Below, in pieces: positions 11,016 through 22,110 of a stretch of DNA of 64,000 nucleotides. The DNA comes from Cryptomeria japonica (lineage: Eukaryota > Streptophyta > Pinopsida > Cupressales > Cupressaceae): positions 837,052,136-837,116,135 of the forward strand of contig NC_081411.1 in assembly GCF_030272615.1 (NCBI RefSeq). The letters are read 5' to 3'. Made by a program: the position numbers and the translations under genes. The notes under the pieces were generated by a model. It was not told where the DNA came from. It searched no databases and saw only the letters and a program-made list of their open reading frames with translations. Position 1 is the first letter of the stretch. Every line of letters begins with the position of its first letter.

Positions 11016-14000
11016 TTATGACAATAATGAATAATACTTGTCAAAAACTAATTTATAGTCCTGCAAAAATTGTTTCATGGATAGAGACTAGGAGTCAAGT
11101 AGGGAGCTTGCCACTTCCTTCTCTATTTACATCTGGGATACTTGTTCCTCAATGGCATCTACTGTGCTCAGTTCCTGTGTGACTGTCAGGGCATCCAGGT
11201 TTAGATAACACTTTTGAAGAATTTTTAGTCATGGAATTAAAACCAGTTGAAGCTCTTGCAAATCCCTAGACCATGTACTAAACTCTTGCTCCATCTTGGT
11301 TGACTGGATCTAGAACCGGTGAATGGTTTGCCCATATGTTGCAAAGGAATCATAAGGTGTCTTAAATGTGCCCAAGTAGGACTGTAAGTCTGTTTGAAGC
11401 TTTTGCTTCTTGGCTAGCACATCATCATAGATTAGATGAGGTTGACAGATTTTGCTAAGTAGCAAGTTTCCCTCATCCAAGGCATTCCTAATGTCCTTTT
11501 GGTCTTTCAGCAGTTCAGTCCTAAGCTCATTCATCTTTTTCACTAGAGCAACATTAAGAGCCTTTTGGTGCTCTTTCTTGACATTGGCCTCTGCTTCTTC
11601 TTCCAGACTCTACACCTGATCATCCACTACAGTACATAGAAGTTTTAGCTATGCTAGTGATGATTTAGTGTCAGGAAGATTAGTACCAGGGATTAAACCG
11701 GTAAGGGTGTCTACAACCGCCTGAATTATGTCCTATTCCTTTTTCTTGCGAATGACTTCAAGGCACTCTTGGACAACCTTGATGCTCTGCATAAGATCAG
11801 ACTCACTTGTAGATTGGAGATCAATAGGACTCGAGATAGCAGCTTATTTGGCTTAGCTCCTGGTTGCCTTAAGAATCTCCATCTGTGTACTCTTCATTGC
11901 TTCAGCTGTCTTGTCTACTTCTTCCTTCTTCCTTTTCTCTGCCTCTTTCTTCTGTTCTTGTTCCCTATCTTCTTCTTCTTTCTTTTTCTTCTCCTTCTCT
12001 TCTTTCTCTTTCTCTTCCCTCTTTTTCTTTTCTTCCTCCTCCATCTTCTTCTTGTCTTCCTCTTCTTTCTTCTTCTTCTCTGCTTCTTCCTTCTTCTTTG
12101 CTTCCTCTTCCTTCTTCTTCTATTCTTCCTCTTCCTTCTTCTTCTTTTCTTCTTCTTCCTTCTTCTTCTTTTCTTTCTCTTCCTTCTTTCTCTTTTCTTC
12201 CTTATCCTCTTCTTCTTTCTTCTTCCTATCATCTTCTTGCTTCTTCTTCTCTTCATCTTTTCATTTCTCCTCTTCCTCTTTTCTCTTCTCTTCCTCTTTC
12301 TTCTTTTTCTCATCTTCATCCCTCTTCTTCTTCTCTTCCCATTCCTTTGCCACTTCCTGTGTGTCCTTAGCCTATTCACCACCCTGTTTGGCTTGTTTCC
12401 CATGTTCAGTTCCCTCAAAAGGTATGTCCTAAGTGACATCTTCTACATCTAGGGCATCAACATCGATAGTGTTGATTGGTTCTTCCACCAGGTTTCTTTC
12501 CTCATCAAAAACCTCATCCAGTTTGAAAATAATCGGTTCTTTTTCCGCTTGGAGGTTTTCCATTCATGCTTTGTGAGCTAGAACAACATGATTCATGTGC
12601 TGATGAGTGTCTTTTTCCACATCATCAATTCTTCCCTCCAACAGCCAATGTCTTCTTCTCCTTGTGAAGAATAGACCTTTATTTTGATCCAATACATCAA
12701 ACAATTCTGAATTCAAGAGGTTGGGAAAGTACTATGAAAATACTTTCTCCCTAATCTCCTATTCCTTCTTGATGGTAATGCACCATTTATTATCTAATGC
12801 TTTAAATAAAGAAGCTGGTGTTTGAGATTTAATCTCTGATGGTGACCGGTCATTCTTGCATAAATAAATAATGATTTCCTGTAGTATTTCCTCCTTCTCC
12901 TCATCACTGAAATCATCATAGTAATCTACTAAACCATGAAGTAATTTTCTCCTAATATTCTTAATTGTCCTTTTAAAATGTGTCAAAGGTTTGTATGAGG
13001 AGATGTCAATATTTACTGGTGCGGATGCTGCTGGTTCACTCTTCTTCATCTTCTTTGTCTGTTGGGCCTTCTTTGGCTTTTTGTCAGACTCGGTTTCTTC
13101 GAAGTCTGGTTCATTTGTCTTAGTCTTCCTCTTTCTTTCGAAGACTTTTGTTGGTGTTACCTCTGGTTTCTTCTTTGCCAGTGACCGCTTGGTCACTCTT
13201 GGAGTTGCAGTGGTAGCCGGTGCTGATGCTACAGGCACTACCTTGGCTTTCTTTGCTACTGATTCTTTTCCTTTCTTAACCGATGGTTTTTCAGCCAGTG
13301 CAATCCTCTCCAATTAGGTTCCGGTCCTCTTAGCCTTTGGATCAAGAGGCAAGGCAATAAGGGTTGAGGCATACCCTTCCAGCATGTCATACATAACCTC
13401 ATAGCCCATTGGCTCCACTTCCTTCATTCTAGTCTCAACAGCCTCCATTAAACATTTATCCACCTGAATTGTGAAACAGATGTCATCTTCATATTTCTTC
13501 ACTATATCACCTAAGATTCTTACTCTCTAACTAATCTTTCTCTTGAACTCATCAATATATTTGTTCAGTACTTTAGGGTAGCCGGTTCCAATGGCTTGTA
13601 TGCTTTCCTTTATCTGCTTGGTTACCGGTTGGTTAGGAGACCACTAGACATCTCCTACACCAGGCAAGTAGCCTTGGAAATAGAAGAACAACCCTACCAG
13701 AAGTTGTCCAATCTTAAACCTCAGTGAATTTTCCTATTTTATTGCCTTTAGATTCAATAGGAGTTGCCTCTACATACCAGTGCATAAGTCAAAAGATGCA
13801 TCCTCTTTTATCATCTGGTAAGTGGCATTTACCGCTGCAACAGATATAGAATTAATCCTGCTAGCTGAAAATGTTCTATAGCCTATCACCATGCAGGTGT
13901 ATTTCACCAAATCATCCTTGATAGGATTAACTGTCATACCTCATGAGTCATTGGTTGAACCGGTGAGCTTGGCTATTTCAGTTTTTCTCACCTTTCTCAG

Positions 14001-14402
14001 GGCTAGCACTTCTCCTGTGTTACAAAAACTGGTGATTGCTTGAGGCGTAATATCATGCATCCTCTCCAGGTACATCTTGTCACTGTGGACTCTGCTCAAA
14101 ATAATCCTTATGTGATCCTCCATAAAATCTTCCAGAAAATATACTGCATTATGGAATTTCTTCTTCTATAAGACACTAAACTCCGGTTTGATCTTTTTGT
14201 CCTTGCCACAAAATAGACCTATCTGAGTGTGAATAGCTAAAGACCCTAGGTCTTCTATTTTGCAATCAATATAATCAAAAATTCCCTCTTCAATTATGAC
14301 TCCAGTCAGAACTTGTGATAAAGCATTATATTTGGACTTCCTCTGAATAAAACTTTCTGACTCTATGGATGTACTCAAACTGGTATGAGATGCGAAAGCC
14401 AT
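11016..14402 (-). pseudogene. E2 ORF2: 1,129-codon protein of unknown function
   Basis: One frame runs from the ATG at 14402 to the TAA at 11016-11018 with no frameshift. It is broken by 23 premature stops (15 TAG, 4 TGA, 4 TAA), all explainable by C-to-T at CAG, CGA or CAA. Residues from about 95 to 340 match ORF2 of E3: shared blocks include I-L-S-R-V-H, V-I-G-Y, F-F-Y-F, K-Y-x-D-D-I-C-F and P-M-G-Y-E. A Lys/Ala-rich basic region follows (about 13300-13000), perhaps for nuclear targeting. Then comes a very long Glu/Lys coiled coil (about 12350-11880) and a C-terminal helical region. No enzyme motif is seen. It is separate from ORF1 by about 540 bp. The function is unknown. Conservation with E3 suggests a real role in the element. 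Confidence 0.85.
11880..12350 (-). repeat. Homopurine-homopyrimidine tract encoding the Glu/Lys coil
   Basis: About 470 bp in which the plus strand is almost all C and T (TTC, TCC, CTT units with scattered interruptions). In the minus frame of ORF2 it encodes alternating runs of Glu and Lys. It is inside the coding frame, not a random microsatellite. Such tracts can form triplex DNA and expand by slippage. Confidence 0.85.
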
Positions 14403-14938
14403 TGTAGAGTATTTCAAGAACACGAAAAATACTTTTCAAACACGAATTTAGGGCTTCTTGATTCTGCTTCACTCCACTCTCCATCGATTGCCAAATCACC
14501 ACTTTGTGTTCTCCACTACCACTTGCAAACTGGATTTGAATCTCTTTCAAGGTTTATCAATTTCTTGAAATCTTAGCTCAAATATCTTTTACTTCGCTCT
14601 GCACTTGAAAACTTTTTTTCGCTTGAAAACAGATAGTGAGAAATGATTTGAAAAATGCTTTTATACATGTCTCTCACCTACTACCATTAATTCTCCTCTA
14701 TTAGGGCGTAAACCCTAATTTGCCTTTTTACCATTTTCAGTCTTCTACCAAGCAACAGGTATCACATACCGGTTAAGGTCTTTTACCAGTGTAAACCGGG
14801 GGTTCAAAAGCATTTTGCTATTTGCTCCCCCTAAGCCTTTGAGGCTTAGTTTGTTGGTTCCTCTTCCAACATTGTTGGTTTCTTCCTCCAGGTTTTGTTC
14901 ATGTCCCCTTGAACTTTTTCAACATAGATTTCTCCTTC

Positions 14939-16119
14939 CTAAGTGACTGGTATACCATCAGATATACTTTTTATACTTTTGTAGAAACTTGCAATGTGAC
15001 CCAGTTTATTGCAGTGATAGCAAACAAGTCTAGGTGCTCTCCAAGGTCCATTATACATGTTTCCATTCTTCCTTTTGCATGTTGCAGTAGTGTGACAATG
15101 ACCATGAAAGATCATACAATTTTCTCTCCATCTGGTTGCCGCTTGATGGCCACCTCTTCTTGACTGATGATTGAAGACATTAAACCAATTGTGGTTTTGG
15201 TTCACTAAAGGTTTAGGACCAGTTCCTTGGGTCCTTTGAGGATATCTTCCAGTGTTATCCATCACAGACCTACATTCAAATGCTCTATGCCCAAACTTGT
15301 TGCATGCATAACAATGACCATTGAACTTATTGGATCTAGGTACATTGTTGATAAAATATGGAAAATTATTGTAGGCTTTGCTCCTACATACATTGGCAGT
15401 GTGTCCTTCCTTAAGACAGTTAAAGCAAACAGGTTTGAATTTTTGCTTACCTTTTCCTTTGAGTGCCAGTTGCTTCTTTGATGCTTCAAGATTTGTTCCT
15501 AAGGATTCTCCTTCCTCATATCTAGAAAAACAAAGACCATTGGTATTCTTTGCCAGTCTAGATGACTCAAGCTTTTTCTCTAGCTTGGCAGTACTTTTGC
15601 CAAACTTAGCAAGTATTTCCTTTGACTCAGAGAGTTCTTTGGAAATAGCAATGTTTGTCTCCATTAGACTTGCATTTTCCAAGATGGCTATGTTCAGTTC
15701 TCCTTGCATGTCTTCCTTTTCCATTCTACTCTCATGAAGGCAAGTAGTCAGTGCACAATTCTCTTGTTTCAACTTGGAGATCTCATGATCTCTATCCTTT
15801 ACCAGATCTTCATCTTTTCTCCGATTCTCAAGCTCTTGACTAAACTGAATAGTCAGTCCTTCCAACTCTTTCTCAGATTGGAGTTTGAATCATTCAGCTT
15901 ATTCACTTCAACAATCATGGCTTCCATGTTAGCTTCATCTTCAGAACTACTTTCAGATAGTTCCATCAGCCTATCTGCATGTTCTCTCCTTTTTTCTTGA
16001 GATGCCTTGTATTTGACCATAAGATCATCATAGGCTTGCTCAGACTTAGTGAGTCATTGAGTAAGTTCCCTCATGGTGTATTCCCCCACATCTCTTTCCA
16101 AGTGGTTAAACTTATAGAA
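14939..16119 (-). pseudogene. E2 ORF1: Gag-like protein with coiled coil and four zinc knuckles
   Basis: Reading starts just after the primer site. An acidic Ser/Glu stretch is followed by a coiled coil of about 150 residues (about 15900-15560). Then come four CCHC-type knuckles at 15386-15427, 15272-15313, 15077-15118 and 14981-15022. The first two are intact. The third has Phe for its second Cys, and the fourth has Tyr for its last Cys. A frameshift is likely near 15880-15890, and a few TGA/TAA/TAG stops fit decayed CGA, CAA or CAG. A normal copia Gag has one knuckle, so four is unusual. The protein presumably bound RNA for packaging. There is no protease domain after it. Confidence 0.8.
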
Positions 16120-16125
16120 AGGTAG

Positions 16126-16137
16126 GCTCTGATACCA
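16126..16137 (-). other. E2 primer-binding site
   Basis: In the element's sense this is TGGTATCAGAGC, exact complement of the initiator-Met tRNA 3' end, 2 bp from the LTR end. Confidence 0.92.
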
Positions 16138-16139
16138 AT

Positions 16140-17312
16140 TGATGAATACTAAGAGGGGGGGTGAATTAGTATGCCAAAAATCTCTACATGAAAACACTTA
16201 CACAGTCTAAAGATAAACTAGTAAAGCAGTGTAACAGTCAGACCAGTTACCACACATGCAAACCAAAATGTGAATAAAGCATTCACCCACAAAAGCAACA
16301 CAACCATAACACAAGATATTTGATGTGGAAACCCAACTAGGAAAAACCACTGTGAGATAGAACTCACAAATCACTATCTGTAGAATAGAAACCAGACTGG
16401 TTAAGGTCAGACCAGTTAAGGTCTTACAATGTTCTTCACTAGAATAGATCCTGTTACGAATCTGAATCTTTATTAGGAGATAAGTTTGATTAAAGACTAC
16501 CTTGTTAGAGGATTTTAGATTCACAGGAGTGAACCACCTTGTTAGAGGATTTTACAAAGGCTTTGAGGCCTACCTGGTTAAGGGCTACAGACTTGTCAAA
16601 GATGTGATTAATCAACAAGTGTTTGATCTATCTAATAGCACAGACTACTTGGTTAGATCTAGTATTGCTCATAGTTAATGCATTCCAGCATTACTTCAGT
16701 CTTCTCTATCTCTCTCATAGTTACAAATTGATCTTCTCAGATAAGATCATTCTCACAACAACTCAACTTCCACCTTAAACCCTAGCATGACATTAACCCT
16801 TTCAGCAACTCAAAACTCTAGACATGATGTCCTTTTAAAGGAATCTTATTTCATGTTGGTCCAATAGGATTACATTCCAATTTCCTAGGTTCAATGAATC
16901 TAGACATACATAGTAACACGACACAAAAAGCACCGTCAATGTGTCGGCACTGTCAAAAAATCAGTGGATTGGTAACTCATCACAAAATGTCGGTTGGTAA
17001 CTCATCACAGAGTATAACCGGTTCATACAAAATACCGGTTGCCGATTTGACAAAAATGAAAACTGGTAAGAATGTGTTGTGCCCCTTTTCTCCCTCGTAC
17101 CGCTTGCGATCTATGAACCACTTGGGGTTGACATGCCACTTCAGACTAGGAAACACATTCTGCAAAATCACCACTAGTCTAAAGACTAGTATACAACATA
17201 CCGGTTGGAACAAATACATGTTGAGCTCAAGCTCATACATATAAAGGGGATCTCAATACAAGTGTGTGTCCATCAATGACAATCACAATATAAATAAACA
17301 AAAATGCCAACA
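16140..17312 (-). repeat. E2 5' LTR
   Basis: Pair of 9534-10694. It has an extra short duplication of the GACCGGTTAAGGTC type near 16395-16425. The same TACTAA/TTAGTA hairpin is at 16147-16171. Confidence 0.93.
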
Positions 17313-17509
17313 ACAGTTGTATATGTTTTATCAGCAAGGAAATTACTTCACAGGGGAAGTAATCATGGATTAGTTTTAATTTTGGCATTGTTGTCAAAGG
17401 GGGAGAAGAGTAATGACAAGAAGAAAGTATAATAGGAGAAGAATAACAATAGTCTGGATCAATTGGAATCAATCAAGTTGGTATTGCCATCAATGCCAAA
17501 GGGATAGAT
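17313..17509 (+). other. E1 post-pol spacer, right part, with polypurine tract
   Basis: Continuation of the E1 3' non-coding region after E2. It includes a purine-rich block near 17395-17440. The tract AAAGGGATAGAT (17498-17509) directly precedes the 3' LTR and acts as plus-strand primer. Confidence 0.8.
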
Positions 17510-19067
17510 TGTTGGCATTACAATAATTTTGTTGGTATGATGGTATTGAGAAGGTTGTTGGAGATTGATGATATAATTGATAAAGGATGATTACTGTCTT
17601 AAATATTATTTTTTCATTGATTTCAAGCAATTGATTTTTTGATTCAGTATGATGTTGCCACATCTTAAAGAGTATGTTTTGATGAGTATAAAGATGTTAG
17701 TAAGTGACACAGAAAGAATGTGAAAATGAAGGGGAGTAATAAGTTATTCAATGGGCAACTATTACTAAGTTAGACATTGATGAGATTGTGATATTTTGAT
17801 TGCTTTGATATCCTATATATGTGTATTCGAAGACTAAATAAGAAGGAGAAAAGATTTCATACAATAGAATGAGTAAAGGTTTGATACTATTCTATTTTAC
17901 CAAGCAAGGAGCTAGTCGGTAACAACCAAGGTTATCAGTGTCGGTTAAAGAAGAAAAAAGTTACTGAGTTTTGTCAGCAAGCAAACCTACTAAGACAATA
18001 ATCAAGACGAATACAAAATATCTACTGAGTAAAGTTTAGTATTTACCGAGTATCAACTGAGCAGTAACAGAATGCATTGGATGAATAAATACATTATTAA
18101 ATGAAGGATGCCAATGAGCTAGAGATTTATAGAAGATTGGAATGTCATGCAAGAAGTTTGTTAAGGATCAACAGTAATGAAAAATTTAAGAGTTGGATCT
18201 ATAGAACAGATTGAACGGTCATAACCAAGCATAAGTACCAAGGAAGGAATACAAGTTTCAAGGCAAGATAAAACATTTTTCAGTTTGAAGGATTCAATGA
18301 ACCTAGTCAAGTTTGAAGATGTGATGGCTAAGATTAATCATGGGAAATGTGATTAAGGAGATTAAGTGGTTAGGAATTGCTTATAAATAAAGAATAGTTG
18401 ATGAATAAAGAATGCAGGCAAATAGAAGAACGGTGATACTACAAAGGTGATTACCGAGTACAGAAGATTGAAGATTTGATTGAAGAATAGATTGAGAAGC
18501 CCAACAAGGAGGAAGATAAGTCTTATGAAAAGATTCTTTTGAGCACATAGAGTCTACTTTAACATTTTGGATGTGAAGTTGTAGATATATTTTATTACTG
18601 TTATTTATTTTTTTAAGTGATAGGAAATCTCTTAACTGAGTGGACCTAACAGTCTTATTTGTAAATCCTCTAGCAAGGTAACATTCTGAATGAGTGTTTG
18701 AAATCCTTTGACAAGGTCACTTCTAACAAAGTGCAAAATTTTGATAAATCTGAGAGAAACCCCTTGATCGGGTAACATCTAGAAATGTGTTTATGTAATC
18801 TTTAACAGGATTGGCTTTTAACCGAGCATACTCTAGAAGAGTATATTTTCTTTGTGGATCTGAAATCCCATAGTGGTTTTTCCCTATTTGGGTTTCCACA
18901 TTAAATCTAGTGTTAAATGTGTTTTGATGTTTCAATTTTATCAGTTTATGAGTTGGAATGATTTACAGTCATAGTTGCATTTCAAGTAAGTTCTACTGAG
19001 GTTGAATCTGATGAATATTTTGAATTGTGAGTTTATCTAATTCACCCCCCCTCTCATCTAACTAACA
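17510..19067 (+). repeat. E1 3' LTR
   Basis: Same length as the 5' LTR (1,558 bp), followed by the TSD agaaa. Many differences from the 5' copy are CG to TG or CA, for example within the TACCGAG motifs. Confidence 0.95.
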
Positions 19068-19072
19068 AGAAA

Positions 19073-20655
19073 CATCAAGTTGGATTCATATCAGGAGGAA
19101 GAAGATCTTGAGCAACAATGGCTGCTAGAAGGCGAGCAAGAAGAGGACGAGGTAGAAGACCTATTGAATGAAAGACTAGTACTAACCCCTCAAGCTCAAG
19201 AGGACTTCCTCAAGGATATAGCAGTTGGGCAAGGTGAAATAGAGGTAGGTGGGGAAGAGATGGCACTTAATGAGGAGGTCAGTGGAAAATTAGGATAGTT
19301 ACATAAGCAATAGGCTCTCCAAACCAATCTAGCCCATCAAATTATCCCACCTCATGATCTTGAGCAAACAGAAACAAAAGTGAGAGACGAAGAAGAGGTC
19401 CATGTTATGATTGTGGATATAGTGTCACATCAAGGTGACAAGGATGAAGATATACTACAATGGCTGGAGTTTACCTTTGGGAAGAAAAAGTGAAAAACAA
19501 AGCTCCCTAAGGTCAATCTACAACAAGTAATCACTGAGGAGCCACCAAAGGTTAAGAAGCTGAAAATTGTTCATCATCTATCAAAAACTGGTTCTGATGA
19601 AGTGATTGTAGATATGGCAGTTCCATCGTAAGGTGAGGAACAAGCTTCCCCCAAATATCAAATATCCTAGATAAATTTGGGCAAACAAACCAGGTGGGGG
19701 GAGCTAGCCACGAACGTCGTCAGAGGGCGTGTAGAGAAGGAGCATACTTCCAACATGGAGCTCAAAGTGCAACTAGGGCAATATAAGCAGCTGCTAATTG
19801 AAATGAGAAAACCCCTAGACTCATGCAAAGGTGATGACCTGCCTTCTACCTCATCCCTGCCAGAGGAAGAAGTAAAAGCATTAATGGAGGTGAGACAGGT
19901 GGTCATGTTGCCAAGTCATGGGCCCAAGTAAATGAAGCCAAGATAAGATTATTTTTGCAAGATATTGTGGAGATATATCATAAGGTGGTACAGGAAGGTG
20001 GAGCTTTGGCTTCCTATTCCATGCAATGGGAATGAAAGTCAAACATTTTCAATAAACAATTCTGAATTTTGAAAAAGATATTGCAGCTAGGGGAAGAGAC
20101 GGTAATGGAGGAGGACCTTTTAGGGGGTGACAGTTATGAAAACTTGTAGTCATATGTGTACATGTTGGAGCTAAAGATTGAAATGCTTCAGCAATATATC
20201 AAGGATATGACAGAGATTTGAGACCCTCTCCTCAGGGAAATTTTGTTGTATGAGAGTTTTGTAAAGGATATGCTAGGACCCTTTGGCCTCAAATTAGCTA
20301 AAACATGAATAATGGAGTAGCAACAAGTTTTGGATTAGTGGGATGCATATGAGGTGTAACACCTAAGAGCCTTAGCCCAGTTTGATGTCACCCTCATGGA
20401 TGGGTATACATATCTGATTACTCAGTGTTAGGAGGTGGTAGGCACGGTGAAGGAGTTAGAGGAGGGGAGAATGCATGTAGATGAATTTTTGAAGAAATAT
20501 AAATTTAGAGTTAAGCACCTAGCTAATCCTCCAGTTCAAGCAGTTGCATGTATAGTTGATAATTATAGAGCTTTTGCCAAGAAATAAGGAATAAATGCAT
20601 AATTGCTAAAGATGGCAAAGCTTTTTCATAAATCCTTAATCTTGTATTTTTAGCT
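19073..20655 (+). pseudogene. Large unknown ORF, second part
   Basis: The unknown frame resumes here, in phase with codon 688 or so of the part ending at 3590. It is strongly acidic at first (many E/D/Q), then Lys-rich, then helical to the end. Premature stops are TAG, TAA and TGA, again at Gln or Arg positions. One frameshift lies around 19890-19910. The last convincing codon is near 20650. Together with the first part the product would have been about 1,200 residues, similar in size to ORF2 of E2 and E3. The function is unknown. Confidence 0.55.
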
Positions 20656-20659
20656 ACAG

Positions 20660-21632
20660 CTCCTACTCAAGTTCCAATTTTGAGAGAAATTCGGAATGAC
20701 TATGAAAACATGGCTCACCTAGAATGGTCTTCGTAGTTCTCATGCAATCCCCATTTCGTAGTTGTTAAGTGGAGTGTCAAGGCAGAAACTTGCAAGTTAA
20801 CTATGACTCCTAGTTTTAGTTCTTAATTTAGGGTAGGTTTATTTCCTAGATAATAGGGTAGAGAACTTCTATAAATTGAGAAGTTGGATTCATTTGTAAG
20901 GGTCCCAAATTGATGATTTGTGGCCCACTAGAGATTTTAGAATATTTTGTAGATTGTTAAGAAGTTTGAGTTAATTTTGTTATACATTCATTGAGATCAA
21001 TATGTGAAGTAGCTTGTAGACTACCTAATCTACATCTATATTCTACTAAATTGTTCTGTGTAATCTGGTAACGTCTATTATTTGGAGTTAGCAATGTGGT
21101 TTAATCTTTTTGTTTATCACTTTATGAATCATATTGTGCACGTTAGTGGTATACGCGAATTATTGTGATAGGCCATATTGTTGATGATTTTATTTCCATA
21201 AATTTGTGAAACTGATGATTTTGTAGGTTTTCTGGAGGTCCATTGTTGAATGCTAACTTGGATAATATTTCATAATTTCTTGGATTGCAAGGAACTAATT
21301 GAGTAGTTTATTAAGTTGTTATTATATTGGTTTTTATTGTTATTTTCTTGTTCCCCTTATGCTTTGCATTTTATTTCCCAGAGAATCTAAAACCATAAAA
21401 ACACAAAAAAGAAAGGAAGTGCAATTACCCATAACCAGCAAGATTTAGTTCCAACAAGCAGGCCCCTTTACAGGTACAACCACATCAACCATTGGGCTGC
21501 CCATCACCATTGTGACCCAACTATAGAGACCTTGGGTTAGTGAGTTTTCCCAAATTCATTGCTTTTTAGGAGAAGTGGTGAGTGTTCACATTGGCTACCT
21601 GATTGTTGGCGGGTGTGTCAAAATAGTCATCA
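20660..21632 (+). repeat. Candidate 5' LTR of a Tat-like gypsy element (E7)
   Basis: AT-rich sequence with a TATA-like TATAAATT at 20870-20877. It ends in ...GTCATCA, just before a primer-binding-like site. No second copy is in the window, so the left boundary is a guess. It could also be non-coding tail of the unknown frame. Confidence 0.35.
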
Positions 21633-21640
21633 ATAGAAAC

Positions 21641-21658
21641 TGGCGCTAGAAGTAGGGC
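21641..21658 (+). other. Primer-binding-like site of E7
   Basis: TGGCGCTAGAAGTAGGGC has the TGGCGC start common to gypsy primer sites. It lies about 8 bp after the presumed LTR end and upstream of a gag start. The tRNA was not identified. Confidence 0.45.
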
Positions 21659-21697
21659 CTAGACTAATCCTCTCATTGGTTAACCACATTTGGTACT

Positions 21698-22110
21698 TCT
21701 AGGAGATGGATTGATGCCCTTTACCCAACCTAACCTCAATAACGAGCAAGATGACATTCTTACCCAACTATACGACTTTGCTTGGGACAGTACAAGAGAT
21801 TATAATGATTGGTTATGAGATTGACAAGTCTTGGACAATGAGAGAAAAAAGGCTATATGTATAGAAGCAGTGGCAAAAAGACAACTTAATCCTCAAGTGA
21901 ACCCACAAGAAAATCCGCAACCACCTCCTCAACCAGAGAATTGAGGTACTAAGTTGGATCATATATCATCTTTCTCTCCTGAGAGATTCCATTGAGTCCT
22001 TAGGAGTGGTTCTTCACCATCTAACTTAGTAGATTTAGGACCTGCCACTAGGAGAAAGAGGAACAAAGCTAAGAAACAACCCTCAACAACCTCACCAGCA
22101 TAGTCATCCA
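21698..22110 (+). pseudogene. E7 gag N-terminus, truncated
   Basis: The frame begins around G-D-G-L-M-P-F-T-Q-P-N-L. This matches the start of the E6 gag (G-D-G-L-L-P-F-E-Q-P-N-L near 59905), so it belongs to the same gypsy group. About 135 codons are present, with TGA stops at CGA-type positions and one TAG. It is cut off at 22110 by the E6 LTR. The rest of this element is not recognised in the window. Confidence 0.6.

Larger units (their letters stand above)
9534..17312 (-). mobile_element. E2: pol-less LTR retrotransposon with two ORFs
   Basis: A minus-strand element with LTRs of 1,173 bp (5', right) and 1,161 bp (3', left), an initiator-Met primer site at 16126-16137 and a polypurine tract at 10695-10706. 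Target duplication acatt/acagt has one mismatch. The interior holds only a Gag-like ORF1 with zinc knuckles and a 1,129-codon ORF2. No protease, integrase, RT or RNase H motif is visible in any frame. It must have been mobilised in trans, presumably by a copia element, since primer site, PPT and the PPT-LTR junction resemble those of E1 and E5. A hand count over 240 bp gives about 6-7% LTR difference, younger than its host E1. The length difference between LTRs is due mainly to a short duplication near 16405 and a G-run change. Confidence 0.9.
3591..19067 (+). mobile_element. E1: Ty1/copia LTR retrotransposon, with E2 nested inside
   Basis: A complete but inactive copia element in the plus direction, bounded by the perfect 5-bp duplication agaaa (3586-3590 and 19068-19072). 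Both LTRs are 1,558 bp and run TG...CA. An initiator-Met-type primer site follows the 5' LTR and a purine tract precedes the 3' LTR. The domain order gag, protease, integrase, RT, RNase H defines Ty1/copia. Long LTRs and RT/RNase H style suggest a SIRE/Maximus or related lineage (inference). A hand count over the first 160 bp of the LTRs gives about 8% difference, so it is an old insertion. The span includes the 7.8 kb E2 insertion downstream of pol. Confidence 0.93.

Noticed and set aside
11769-12452. Long plus-strand frames rich in Ser, Phe, Leu
   Set aside because: They are the opposite strand of the Glu/Lys tract in E2 ORF2; low-complexity pyrimidine DNA stays open in several frames.
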